DNA of 64,000 nucleotides, taken from Prevotella denticola. GTDB lineage: Bacteria > Bacteroidota > Bacteroidia > Bacteroidales > Bacteroidaceae. The position numbers were made by a program, and so were the translations under genes. The notes under the pieces are model-generated. The model was not told the origin of the DNA and ran no database searches. It worked only from the letters and a program-made list of their open reading frames with translations. The stretch is from the NCBI RefSeq assembly GCF_900454835.1, contig NZ_UGTM01000002.1, positions 930,001 through 994,000 of the forward strand, written 5' to 3'. Shown in pieces: positions 1 to 7,569 of the stretch. Every line of letters starts with the position of its first letter. Positions within the stretch are counted from its first letter, which is position 1.

Positions 1-1
1 A

Positions 2-406
2 GAACGAGCAAAAACAATTTCTATGGATGCCGTCTATGCCGAAGCCAAAGCCTTGTTAAACGCAGGCTTTCGATATTGGTTTAACGATGAAGAAATCACG
101 GAACTCTACAAGGAGAGTGAGGACTTCCAAGTACAGACCGCAGAAATGGAACTACTATTACGCTGTTTTGAAAAGCCAACAGAGGACAATCCTCATTGTG
201 CTTATATGACCACTACCGAAATACTCGCTTATTTAGGTGTTTATACGCATCAACCTTTGACACTCAAACGTATGGGCGAAGCACTCAAAAGAACTGGCTT
301 TGAAAAGGTAAGCAAGAGGCGTGAAGGTTGTAGTCCTGTCTATGTGTATAAGATTAGGAAAATCCACCCCTGCCCACTGGTAAATAGCTGTAGTAGTTTG
401 ATGTAG
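2..406 (+). CDS. VirE/VapE-like protein, C-terminal DUF3874 part (5' truncated by window)
   Basis: The frame is open from base 2 with no stop before the first ATG at 23, so this is very probably the end of a longer gene that starts outside the window. The visible 134 residues are helical and mixed-charge, ending with a winged-helix-like stretch, and resemble the DUF3874 domain found at the C terminus of VirE-domain proteins of Bacteroides mobilizable elements. In that family an N-terminal primase/helicase-like part precedes this domain. A gene of this kind usually stands directly upstream of a Toprim primase gene, as it does here. Its exact role in mobilization or replication of the excised circle is not established. 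Confidence 0.6.
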   Translation, partial: ERAKTISMDAVYAEAKALLNAGFRYWFNDEEITELYKESEDFQVQTAEMELLLRCFEKPTEDNPHCAYMTTTEILAYLGVYTHQPLTLKRMGEALKRTGFEKVSKRREGCSPVYVYKIRKIHPCPLVNSCSSLM

Positions 407-619
407 TAGCGTATGTAGTATAGTTGTTTACTACAACTCATACCTGAATGTCAATCACTTACAATCAAAATATATGTAGTAAGAAGAAAGTGAAAAAAGT
501 TTGCTGTGGAAAAACTTTAGGAAACGAAAAAGCATCAATGAAGTTTACCCTATCAGTATAATCAAAATATAATCCGATATAAAAATCAGGATGGAAAAAT
601 GTTCAACCAATAAAACAAT

Positions 620-1600
620 ATGACAATGAAAGAAGAAGATTTATCGCGCATTAAGCGATACCCCATAGTGGAGTATCTTGAAAGGAAAGGTATCAAACCA
701 GTGCGCAGGACACCTGCCTATGCTCTCTACCATTCACCGCTTCGTGAAGACACACATCCAAGTTTCAAGGTGGACACTGAGAAGAACCTTTGGATAGACT
801 ATGCCGAAGGCAAAGGTGGAAGTATTATCGACCTTTGTATGCGGTTAGAGGGTTGCACGCTGTCGGAAGCCATCCGCCTTTTGGGGCGGAACGCTCCCGA
901 TTATACTGCTTGCAATTCTCAAAAGGCAGACAGGGCAATGAAAAGAAGTAGCATACCTATGGCATCCGCAAGTGGAGTAAGGAGACTGATAGAAATATCA
1001 GACACCTTACCTCCACACTTATTAAAGTATCTTCAGGAAGACCGCTGCATCGACATGGAAAAGGCGATGCCCTTTCTATGTTGTATCAGCTATGAGATAA
1101 GAGGTTTTCATTACCAAGCCATTGGTTTCGCCAATCAATCGGGAGGTTATGAGCTTCGAGATAATGGAACGTTCAAGGGAACAATAGCACCAAAGGACAT
1201 TACTCCGATATTTACGGACAGAGCTGAGCCAGTTTGTATATTCGAGGGGTTTATGGACTTTCTATCCTTTCTTTCAATGAAAGAAGAAGTTATCCACCAC
1301 TGTCTTGTGATGAACTCCGTAAGCAATGTGGCAAGGAGTATTCGCTATCTCCATGATGCAAATGTTTTCTCCATCCGTGCCTTCCTTGATAATGACGAGG
1401 CAGGACACAGGACTACGGAGGATTTCGCAAAGGCTGGTTTCAAGGTAGAGGATATGTCCGTGCATTACAGGAGTTTCAAAGACCTCAACGAATATCATGT
1501 CCACAGGGTACGTAAACAGCAGAAAGGGCAATCACTGAAGATGCCACAAACACAAACCAATCCCATAAAGGTCAAACAAGTTAAACATAAAATGAGATAG
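620..1600 (+). CDS. Primase-like protein with degenerate CHC2 domain and Toprim domain
   Basis: The first 95 residues align with the DnaG zinc-binding domain (core HPSFKVD, then KGGSIIDL), but the Cys/His zinc ligands are absent. The second half has Toprim features: IFEGFMDFLSF with the catalytic-type Glu, and the DNDEAG acidic motif. Such proteins are thought to prime the complementary strand of transferred DNA. It is clearly related to the traP product of the conjugative element (59574-60428), which shares the PSFKVDT and DNDxAG motifs and the same missing ligands. The stop is 4 bases before the DUF3408 gene start, so they are cotranscribed. A start at 626 is also possible. Confidence 0.8.
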   Translation: MTMKEEDLSRIKRYPIVEYLERKGIKPVRRTPAYALYHSPLREDTHPSFKVDTEKNLWIDYAEGKGGSIIDLCMRLEGCTLSEAIRLLGRNAPDYTACNSQKADRAMKRSSIPMASASGVRRLIEISDTLPPHLLKYLQEDRCIDMEKAMPFLCCISYEIRGFHYQAIGFANQSGGYELRDNGTFKGTIAPKDITPIFTDRAEPVCIFEGFMDFLSFLSMKEEVIHHCLVMNSVSNVARSIRYLHDANVFSIRAFLDNDEAGHRTTEDFAKAGFKVEDMSVHYRSFKDLNEYHVHRVRKQQKGQSLKMPQTQTNPIKVKQVKHKMR

Positions 1601-1604
1601 AAAT

Positions 1605-2069
1605 ATGAAAAAGAAAACAAATACAACAGAAAAAGATTTTTCATGGCTTTTGGGTGTAGAAGATGAAGCAGATGACAAGTCCACTTCAAAAGCAGAAACT
1701 ATTGTTCAAGAAAAAGAAAGACAATCAAACGTACAGAAACAGAAATATGACAGTCCACAAAGCGTATTAGAAGTTACATCAGAGATTTCTGGACCATCAC
1801 AGCACACAGAGAACACACCCATTCAGAAACGCATCAGTGCCAAGATGAGAAAGAAAACACTCGGAGCATACAAACAAGCCTACCTTATGCCAACCAAACT
1901 CAGTAATAGAAAAGCAGTCTATCTGAGCAGGGAGACACAGGAACGTACCGACTTCATTGTGCGTAGATTAGGCGACAGAGGCAGCAACCTTTCAAGTTTC
2001 GTGGAGAACATCGTGCACCTCCATTTGGAGGAATACGGTGAGGACATAGAGAAGTGGAGAAGATTGTAA
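1605..2069 (+). CDS. DUF3408 mobilization protein
   Basis: This 154-residue protein has a Lys/Gln-rich, probably disordered first half and a conserved C-terminal domain of about 65 residues starting near KLSNRKAVYLSRET. It matches DUF3408, which is found beside mobilization and tra genes of Bacteroidota and is likely a ribbon-helix-helix-type DNA-binding fold. The two DUF3408 genes at 49030 and 49495 carry the same C-terminal pattern of a tyrosine-rich strand followed by HFEEHGEEI-type helix. It is the last gene before the palindrome-rich gap at 2070-2427, which it could bind; that is inference. Confidence 0.75.
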   Translation: MKKKTNTTEKDFSWLLGVEDEADDKSTSKAETIVQEKERQSNVQKQKYDSPQSVLEVTSEISGPSQHTENTPIQKRISAKMRKKTLGAYKQAYLMPTKLSNRKAVYLSRETQERTDFIVRRLGDRGSNLSSFVENIVHLHLEEYGEDIEKWRRL

Positions 2070-2100
2070 GCAGTTTGAGACTTTATCATACGATATACAA

Positions 2101-2155
2101 AAACAGTCGACTGTTTCTAAAAATCACTCGACTGATTTTTTTATTCAGTCGAGTG
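2101..2155. repeat. Cluster of CAGTCGA palindromes
   Basis: A perfect 16-bp palindrome (AAACAGTCGACTGTTT, 2101-2116) is followed by an 11-bp inverted repeat with arms at 2125-2135 and 2145-2155, separated by a T-rich loop. The same core CAGTCGA appears three times. The downstream hairpin could serve as a terminator for the DUF3408 gene, or the repeats may be binding sites for a small dimeric regulator. Position just upstream of the putative oriT favours a mobilization role. Confidence 0.55.
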
Positions 2156-2273
2156 AAATTATGAGTATTGATGAATGATGGGAATGCCACGAACGCAGTT
2201 AGTCATAGAATGCACGGTATTTGTTTTTAGGCTATAAAACGTTTTAAGCGTATATAATTTGTTCGGTAGCACC

Positions 2274-2333
2274 AGCAAGACGTCAGTTTGTACCCACAAA
2301 CTGCGCTTGCTCCCCTCGTTCGGTTATCGGGGA
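2274..2333. other. Candidate oriT hairpins of the mobilizable element
   Basis: A long imperfect hairpin has outer arms AGCAAG (2274-2279) and CTTGCT (2306-2311) and inner arms CAGTTTGT (2284-2291) and ACAAACTG (2296-2303) with a four-base loop. A second stem follows at once, with TCCCC (2311-2315) pairing with GGGGA (2329-2333). Adjacent stem loops directly upstream of mobC and relaxase genes are typical of relaxase-recognised oriT regions. No nic site can be assigned. The rest of the 2070-2427 gap shows no gene. Confidence 0.45.
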
Positions 2334-2427
2334 GATTAGACCGTAATCACTCCGTTCTCATCGGTCAGCATTCAGGAATTAAGAAATAACAAACCATCTA
2401 CAATGATAAACTTTCAAAGAAACTTAT

Positions 2428-2859
2428 ATGAAAAGATACAAGGGAAAAACTGCCCGATGGCAGCCAAAGGATAAGGAAGAACAGCGGATGAATAAGACAG
2501 AGTTCATCAAGGTAAGATGCACCTTAGAAGAAAAGCAGCGTATTAAGTCAAAGGCAGAAAGTACGGGACGTAAGTTTTCCGATTACTGCCGTGAGATACT
2601 CCTAAATGGAGAGGTGGCTGCCGTTCCCAAGATGACCGAAAATGAAAGGGAAGCCATTGCCATACTTCAGCATACAGGAAGGTTCTACGGGCAGATTTCT
2701 AACCTCATCAAGGTCAAGAACGAGGATTGGTTACATATCACAAAGAACCTCTCGCTATGTGCCAAAGAGGCATTTAAGCGATTTTACGACCCCCATTTTC
2801 ATGTGAACGATGAGATATATAAGGTCTTAAATCTAACAAGAGATGATAGGAAAATGTAA
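2428..2859 (+). CDS. MobC-like relaxosome accessory protein
   Basis: The 143-residue protein has a basic N-terminal tail and then a ribbon-helix-helix-like segment (FIKVRCTLEEKQRIKSKAE), typical of plasmid mobilization relaxosome proteins of the MobC family that bind oriT and help the relaxase. Its end overlaps the relaxase start by 17 bases (2843-2859), a common arrangement for translational coupling. An alternative start at 2488 (MNKTEF) would remove the basic tail; I kept the longer form because such tails are usual in the family. Confidence 0.8.
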   Translation: MKRYKGKTARWQPKDKEEQRMNKTEFIKVRCTLEEKQRIKSKAESTGRKFSDYCREILLNGEVAAVPKMTENEREAIAILQHTGRFYGQISNLIKVKNEDWLHITKNLSLCAKEAFKRFYDPHFHVNDEIYKVLNLTRDDRKM

Positions 2860-3901
2860 GGCGATAGCGCATGGCAGCACGGCTTTAGACTATATTTTCA
2901 GAGAGGGTAAACTTGGCAGTCGGCTTGCCTTCCACAACCTTTGCAGCAGGGAGCCAAAGACTATCTATGAGGAAATGAAAGTGGTCAGCGACTATAACAG
3001 CCGTTGCAGGAACAAGTTCCTGCGTATTGAAATCGGTATCGCACCACAAGACGAGAAAAGACTGCCTGTATCCGAGCTTATGGGAATAGCCCATCTGTTT
3101 GCCAAGCGAATGGGACTTGACAACCACCAATGGGTGGCGGTAACGCACAAGGACACCGACAACAGACATATTCACATCATCGCCAACCGCATCAGCCTGT
3201 TTGGTGAGGTCTATGATACTACTTTTGTGAGCAACAGGGCAGCGAGAGTGGCGGAGGAAATAAGCAGAGAGAAAGGCTTGACCATCGCAAAGGAGATTAA
3301 GGCAGAAAGGAAACACCAAAAGACAAAGGCTAATCCCACGAGAGAGCAAACAAAGCATCAAGTACAGAATGTTTGTTATGCCCTGCTTGACAAGTACAAA
3401 GGAACAGGTATCACGGGACACTCCATGTTCCTTTATGAATTGAACAAAAACGGCATTATTATAGAGCGTATGAAGAACAAGCAAGGTAATGTCTATGGCT
3501 TGAAGTTCTCCTACTGTGGACAGACATTCAAAGCTTCCGAAATCGGCAGGGAGTTCGGCTACCGTTCCCTGCAGAAGAACTTTGAACCAACCAACAGGGA
3601 AGAGCCAAGGAAACCACATCTAACAGTACAAGAGCCGACAGAAAGGAAAGAACGCCCTGATACAGGTTATCAACTCGTACCTCCAAGCTGTTCCTCAATT
3701 TCACGAGACAATGACACCCCACGAGTGCAAGATTCCATTGGTGCAGTGGCAGACACCATTGTTGGCGCAGCTGATGAAGTTGTGGAAGGCTTGGGCGATT
3801 TGATTACACCATCCACACAGGGCAATGACTATGCTGAAACAGCGTGGCAGCGCAAGCTCAGATACCAAGCGAACAGAAAGAAACGAGGGAGAAAACTATA
3901 A
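2843..3901 (+). CDS. MOB relaxase of the mobilizable element
   Basis: A relaxase/mobilization nuclease domain occupies roughly residues 1-200. The metal-binding motif HIHIIANRI follows a DNR stretch, and a conserved His in WVAVTHKDTD precedes it. An N-terminal Tyr (LDYIF) is the candidate nicking residue. The protein would cut one strand at oriT and lead the DNA into a coupling protein supplied by a helper element. Residues 250-330 are low complexity and the extreme C terminus is basic. It differs from the relaxase of the conjugative element at 45926-47173, so the two systems should recognise separate oriTs. Confidence 0.85.
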   Translation: MIGKCKAIAHGSTALDYIFREGKLGSRLAFHNLCSREPKTIYEEMKVVSDYNSRCRNKFLRIEIGIAPQDEKRLPVSELMGIAHLFAKRMGLDNHQWVAVTHKDTDNRHIHIIANRISLFGEVYDTTFVSNRAARVAEEISREKGLTIAKEIKAERKHQKTKANPTREQTKHQVQNVCYALLDKYKGTGITGHSMFLYELNKNGIIIERMKNKQGNVYGLKFSYCGQTFKASEIGREFGYRSLQKNFEPTNREEPRKPHLTVQEPTERKERPDTGYQLVPPSCSSISRDNDTPRVQDSIGAVADTIVGAADEVVEGLGDLITPSTQGNDYAETAWQRKLRYQANRKKRGRKL

Positions 3902-3947
3902 GCCATACGAGTTTACAAAAACGCAAAACAAAGAATTTCTTAGCATA

Positions 3948-4010
3948 AACGCTTGTTATTCGGTAACAAAGTATTATCTTTGCAGACAGAATAACAAGCG
4001 TTCTTTGTTA
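3948..4010. repeat. Nested inverted repeats around a promoter-like sequence
   Basis: A perfect 13-bp inverted repeat, AACGCTTGTTATT (3948-3960) and AATAACAAGCGTT (3990-4002), encloses 29 bp. A second pair, GTAACAAAG (3963-3971) and CTTTGTTA (4003-4010), interlocks with it. Between them lies a Bacteroidota-type promoter core. This layout fits a recombinase target, an invertible promoter, or an attachment core; which one cannot be decided from sequence. Confidence 0.55.
3953..3982 (+). promoter_or_regulatory. Bacteroidota-type promoter inside inverted repeats
   Basis: TATCTTTG (3975-3982) fits the -7 consensus TAnnTTTG, and TTG (3953-3955) lies 19 bp upstream, fitting the -33 element. No gene follows in this orientation within 300 bp, which makes its purpose unclear. 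Confidence 0.5.
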
Positions 4011-4188
4011 GGCAGAAAACAGCGAAGTCAAGTAGCTCGCTCGTTTCCAGATCGTTACCTATTCAATTGTATCGTCAAGGTAACTTCTTTATTTTCAATC
4101 AGTTGTATTTCAGATATTATCTTGGCGTGCAACTAAGCACCTTCTCCTACGAAAGATATAAACTCTTGAAATACAATTTATTACAAGT

Positions 4189-4223
4189 CTGTCAGAACAG
4201 CATCCTTTCTGTTCTCATGACAG
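4189..4223. terminator. Hairpin CTGTCAGAACAG, possible terminator
   Basis: CTGTCAGAACAG (4189-4200) can pair with CTGTTC-TCA-TGACAG (4209-4223), leaving a three-base bulge. There is no long T run in either direction, so termination is only one possibility. Confidence 0.35.
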
Positions 4224-4360
4224 TCTCTCTTGATTTTCTCGAATATGAATTTTCATGACAGAAAATACAGAATGGCATACTCTCAGCAAAGTCCTCCCCA
4301 CCCTGTCTCATCCGACAGAAAACGCTTCTATCATGTTTTTCCTGTTCCCAGATGAAGCGT

Positions 4361-4813
4361 TCAGAATGCCGTTCCAGCAGTGGCACGCCCCTCCATCAGC
4401 CGTTCAGCCTCTTTGAGTATCTCGGCATGGTCGAAGGCAAGGCAAGGGAGGTCTGACAGCAGGAACCATCCGGCCTGCGCCGCATCGTCCTGTCCCTTGA
4501 CTGTTACGGGGCTGTCAAGAACCGTGTAATATGCTACGGTGATAATTCGCTCACGCGGGTCACGGTCTACAGCATCAAAGACACCGACCCGGTACAGTCC
4601 GCCGACCGTCAGACCGGTTTCTTCCTCCAGCTCCCGGCGTGCAGCCCGGGCAGTCGTCTCGTCGATATTCATGAAGCCGCCCGGGAAAGCCCACATTCCC
4701 TTGCACGGCTCATTTCTGCGCTGTATCAAGAGCAGTTTCATCCCTTCGGCAGTGTGTGCAAACACCAGACAGTCTGCCGTTACTGCCGGATGCGGATATT
4801 GATAAGTGTACAT
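4361..4813 (-). CDS. NUDIX hydrolase
   Basis: The Nudix box is complete: GGFMNIDE followed by RRELEEETGL, giving the G-x5-E-x7-REUxEExGU signature that binds the metal and hydrolyses nucleoside diphosphates linked to another moiety. The ATG at 4813 gives a protein that begins MYTYQYPHPAVTADC, as is common for Bacteroidales NUDIX proteins of about 150 residues; the frame extends upstream only through a TTG. It stands alone between two mobile elements and points left. It may be a chromosomal gene trapped between insertions or cargo. Substrate cannot be predicted; a house-cleaning or ADP-ribose-type role is possible. Confidence 0.85.
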   Translation of the reverse strand: MYTYQYPHPAVTADCLVFAHTAEGMKLLLIQRRNEPCKGMWAFPGGFMNIDETTARAARRELEEETGLTVGGLYRVGVFDAVDRDPRERIITVAYYTVLDSPVTVKGQDDAAQAGWFLLSDLPCLAFDHAEILKEAERLMEGRATAGTAF

Positions 4814-4861
4814 ATTAGAGAATGGTCTGAATCCATAATACTTCTTTTTTTCACAGGCCAA

Positions 4862-5322
4862 GTCAGGTTCTTCACCCGACGACGGAGACCGGGACGGCTC
4901 GACTTAGGACGGGCGGACTTATGGCCGGAGCAAATGTACAAATAATATATGAAACGGAACATCTTATGACAGGAAATTTAAGAAACAAGACTATTTACCT
5001 GAGGAAAAGTACATATAAAATATGAAAAACGGAAAAATGTAGCGATAATGTTATCAATCAAAGACTTAAAAGGGCTTTGGAAAGCAGCGTAATGCCAACC
5101 GTGTACGGTCTTTATGCCAAACTGTGACAGCGTTCCGTCTCCTATTCGTAACCCCTGCAAGGGTAATGATAGATAGGTGGAAAATCAAGGAAATTCGCTT
5201 TGAAATAGGCTGTTAGGCTGAAAATTCCAACCCATCGGTTTCTTATTCCGCGTTCCCCTCGATTTGCTTAGTGGACAACTGCTCCACAGTAAATAATTTT
5301 GCAAACGAAAGGAACAAAAGCA
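4862..5322. other. Gene-free junction before the integrase gene
   Basis: No gene is supported. The left end (attachment site) of the conjugative element is expected here, within a few hundred bases of the integrase gene, but the core cannot be fixed because the other end is outside the window. A TAATTTTG -7-like element sits at 5294-5301, 22 bp before the integrase start; no -33 element is well placed. Confidence 0.4.
4931..4938 (-). promoter_or_regulatory. Possible -7 element for the NUDIX gene
   Basis: On the minus strand this reads TACATTTG, fitting TAnnTTTG, about 120 bases upstream of the NUDIX start. No clear -33 element lies at the usual 19-21 bp. Confidence 0.3.
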
Positions 5323-6567
5323 ATGAGAAGTACATTTTCAGTCATCTTCTATTTGAAGAAAGACAAGGTAAAGAAAGACGGTACATCGCCCATCATGGGA
5401 CGCATCACCGTGGACGGCACACAGGTGCAGTTCAGCTGCAAGGTATCCATCGAACCGAACCTCTGGGGCATCAAGGGTGGTCGTGCGATTGGTAAGAGTG
5501 TAACGGCACGGGAAGTCAACCGGATGCTCGATAAACTCCGTGCAGGTATCACAAGGCATTATCAGGAAATCATGGAGCGCGACAATTTTGTCACGGCCGA
5601 GAAAGTCAGGAATGCTTTCCTTGGTTTGGAATACCGCTGCCAGACACTCATAAAGATTTATGACCACTTCATGGAAGATTATGCCAAGAAAGTCGACTGT
5701 GGCATGAAAGCAAAGAGCACGTTGACAAAATACCATGCCGTATACAGTCACCTAAAGGACTTCCTGCAATCACGCTATCATGTGAGTGACATTGCATTGA
5801 AAGAAATTCAACCAACATTCATTACCGATTTTGAGACTTACCTGCTTGCAGAAAAACACCTGCATTGCAACTCTGTCTGGGTATATTCCTGTCCCGTCCG
5901 CATGCTGCTGCACAGGGCGGTAGAAAACGGCTGGCTGATGCGTTATCCATTCCCTGACTGCAGTGTGCCGAAAGAGGAAACAGAAAAAGGATTCCTTACC
6001 AAGGAGGAACTCGGACAGCTTATCAACGCCCCGAAGATGAACTTCAAGCGGACATTCATCCGCGATCTGTTCCTTTTCTGTGCTTTCACGGGACTGGCTT
6101 ATATAGACCTGAAGAACCTTCGGGAGGAAAATATCGTGTCCAACCCGCTCGACGGCAGTGTATGGATACACACCCATCGACAGAAAACAGGTGTGGAAAC
6201 AAACGTCCGCCTGCTTGACATTCCCCTTCAAATCATGAAGAAGTACAAAGGCCTGTGCGACGACGGGCGTGTCTTTCCCGTCCCGGCCTATAATTCCTGC
6301 AAAATAATACTACGTACCGTCATGAAGAAATGCTGCATCCACAAACACATTACTTGGCACATGGCGCGCCATACGATGGCAACGGTGGTATGCCTTTCCA
6401 ACGGCATGCCTATCGAGTCCGTCAGCAGCGTATTGGGGCACAAGTGTATCTCCAGCACGCAGATATACGCCAAGATTACCAACGAGAAGCTGAACAAGGA
6501 AATGAATATACTCTCGGAGAAACTTGCCGACATCAGTGAATTCGTCACCTCAGAGACTTTTGCGTAA
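5323..6567 (+). CDS. Tyrosine integrase, CTnDOT type
   Basis: The 414-residue protein has an N-terminal arm-binding domain (about 1-90), a SAM-like core-binding domain (100-200) and a C-terminal catalytic domain. Visible catalytic residues are H346 and R349 (HMARH), H373 (LGHK) and the nucleophile Y382 (QIYAKI). The first arginine of the tetrad is missing: FTGLAYIDL has Ala at about residue 259. IntDOT of CTnDOT also lacks this arginine, with Ser at that place, so the loss is likely a shared trait rather than damage. I chose the ATG at 5323 over an upstream TTG at 5299 because the arm domain begins there and AAAGGA precedes it. Confidence 0.9.
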   Translation: MRSTFSVIFYLKKDKVKKDGTSPIMGRITVDGTQVQFSCKVSIEPNLWGIKGGRAIGKSVTAREVNRMLDKLRAGITRHYQEIMERDNFVTAEKVRNAFLGLEYRCQTLIKIYDHFMEDYAKKVDCGMKAKSTLTKYHAVYSHLKDFLQSRYHVSDIALKEIQPTFITDFETYLLAEKHLHCNSVWVYSCPVRMLLHRAVENGWLMRYPFPDCSVPKEETEKGFLTKEELGQLINAPKMNFKRTFIRDLFLFCAFTGLAYIDLKNLREENIVSNPLDGSVWIHTHRQKTGVETNVRLLDIPLQIMKKYKGLCDDGRVFPVPAYNSCKIILRTVMKKCCIHKHITWHMARHTMATVVCLSNGMPIESVSSVLGHKCISSTQIYAKITNEKLNKEMNILSEKLADISEFVTSETFA

Positions 6568-6641
6568 TGGTACGAAAAATAAAAAATGCTTTTATTATGA
6601 CAACATCCAAACAATATATATATAAAAAGGAGGAACGAACG

Positions 6642-7004
6642 ATGAAACAACGAGACATCATTTATTTGAAAGAGAATGAATTTTGTATCACGGGTGCCGC
6701 CATCTGGATGAGCGAGTGGGAACTGGCGGAACTCTTCTACGCCACGCAGGGTGAGATACGGGCAGCCATCAACCGCGTACTGAAAGACAGTGCCATGCCA
6801 ACCTGCCACAGCACGAGATATATGCCCCTTGAAAACGGTTATGCTGCCGAGGTCTATTCCTTGGAGGCCATCATCGCCATTTCCTTTTATCTTCATACGG
6901 GATTTGCGGCAAAGTTTCGCAGATGGATAACACAACGGATTACAAAAGACAGCCGACAGGTAGCCTCCTTGCTACTCTATGTCGGTAGCGGGTTGGAATG
7001 CTGA
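6642..7004 (+). CDS. Small RhuM-like hypothetical protein
   Basis: The ATG at 6642 is preceded by AAGGAGG, an unusually strong ribosome binding site for this phylum, and gives 120 residues. The pattern of a probable helix-turn-helix (ELAELFYATQGEIRAAINRV) followed by YSLEAIIAISFYLHTGFAAKFRRW resembles the N-terminal domain of RhuM/phage-antirepressor-like proteins. Related small genes often follow integrase genes in Bacteroidales conjugative elements. It may regulate excision; that is inference. The final residues diverge and have no recognisable domain. Confidence 0.55.
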   Translation: MKQRDIIYLKENEFCITGAAIWMSEWELAELFYATQGEIRAAINRVLKDSAMPTCHSTRYMPLENGYAAEVYSLEAIIAISFYLHTGFAAKFRRWITQRITKDSRQVASLLLYVGSGLEC

Positions 7005-7080
7005 ATCGGCAGAGATAACAAAACACTATTCGAATACGCTATTCAAGAAACAAAATCCGAGAAACGAAAAAGAACGACAA

Positions 7081-7126
7081 CGGGCGGACGGTTTTCACCA
7101 GAAAAACTGTCCGCCCGAGTTGTTTT
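7081..7126 (+). terminator. Rho-independent terminator after the RhuM-like gene
   Basis: CGGGCGGACGGTTTT (7081-7095) pairs with AAAACTGTCCGCCCG (7103-7117) with one G-U pair, followed by AGTTGTTTTC. The GC-rich stem ends about 75 bases after the gene stop and separates the integrase unit from the HTH genes. Confidence 0.8.
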
Positions 7127-7159
7127 CTGTCATTTTGTTGTCTCTATTGTCTCCATAAC

Positions 7160-7177
7160 GACGCCACAAGCTGCCAC
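7160..7177 (+). repeat. Single copy of the 18-bp GACGCCA-GCTGCCAC motif
   Basis: GACGCCACAAGCTGCCAC is identical to the copy at 47943-47960 near the mobA/parA region, about 40 kb away. It lies in the short gap upstream of the excisionase-like genes. Confidence 0.6.
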
Positions 7178-7214
7178 ATGCTACCAAAACAGACCGAGAA
7201 TGCAGATAATGCTA

Positions 7215-7222
7215 TAATTTTG
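7215..7222 (+). promoter_or_regulatory. Possible -7 element for the HTH gene cluster
   Basis: TAATTTTG fits TAnnTTTG, 27 bp before the first HTH gene start at 7249. The -33 element is not clear. Confidence 0.35.
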
Positions 7223-7248
7223 TAATGTATTCATTAAACAAAACAGAA

Positions 7249-7548
7249 ATGGAAGTAATTATCATTGAGAAAAAGACATTCGAGAAGATCGTATCGGATG
7301 CTCTTGCTTTGGAAAAACAAGTCAACGCGCTCTGTGCGATGAACAACGGAAAACCAGCGAATGCTTGGCTGGACGGTGAAGGCGTCTGCCGTCGGTTGCA
7401 CATCAGTCCCCGCCGCTTGCAGACTCTCAGGAACAGTCGCCGTCTGAACTATGCCCAAATAGGACGTAAGTTCTATTACAAGGCAAAGGATATCGAGGAC
7501 TTTCTGCTAAGCTGCAAAGAAGAGACCCATAAACAAGAAAAAATATGA
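7249..7548 (+). CDS. Excisionase-like HTH protein 1
   Basis: About 99 residues: a short N-terminal helical region, then a MerR/excisionase-like HTH (GVCRRLHISPRRLQTLRNSR) and a wing ending in KFYYKAKDIEDFL. It is the first of four tandem paralogs. In CTnDOT, Xis2c and Xis2d are small HTH proteins of this kind that bind the attachment region, are needed for excision, and activate transfer genes. The ATG at 7249 was preferred to 7225 because paralogs begin with a comparable short leader (MEVIxIE). Confidence 0.75.
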   Translation: MEVIIIEKKTFEKIVSDALALEKQVNALCAMNNGKPANAWLDGEGVCRRLHISPRRLQTLRNSRRLNYAQIGRKFYYKAKDIEDFLLSCKEETHKQEKI

Positions 7549-7569
7549 CACCGCTATATCCACAGACAA

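Larger units (their letters stand above)
1..4250. mobile_element. Right part of a mobilizable element (partial)
   Basis: The gene order VirE/DUF3874 tail, Toprim primase-like protein, DUF3408 protein, MobC-like protein, relaxase is the usual mobilization cassette of Bacteroides mobilizable transposons. It has no secretion genes of its own, so it would need a helper conjugative element such as the one that starts at about 5.3 kb. The integrase is not in the window and must lie to the left. The right boundary is not resolved; inverted repeats at 3948-4010 and 4189-4223 mark the likely end zone. Confidence 0.6.
3902..4360. other. Gene-free end zone of the mobilizable element
   Basis: No convincing coding region is present. 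The stretch is AT-rich and holds inverted repeats at 3948-4010, a short pair GTTACCT/AGGTAAC (4054-4060 and 4078-4084), and a hairpin at 4189-4223. The junction between mobile DNA and the NUDIX gene region is probably here. Confidence 0.5.

Noticed and set aside
3825..4258. Small plus-strand open frames after the relaxase gene
   Set aside because: AT-rich, no motif, overlapping the relaxase end and the inverted repeats; not supported as genes.
5000..5322. tRNA gene as integration target upstream of the integrase
   Set aside because: No cloverleaf-compatible TTCGANTCC arm or acceptor stem was found in this stretch or elsewhere in the window.
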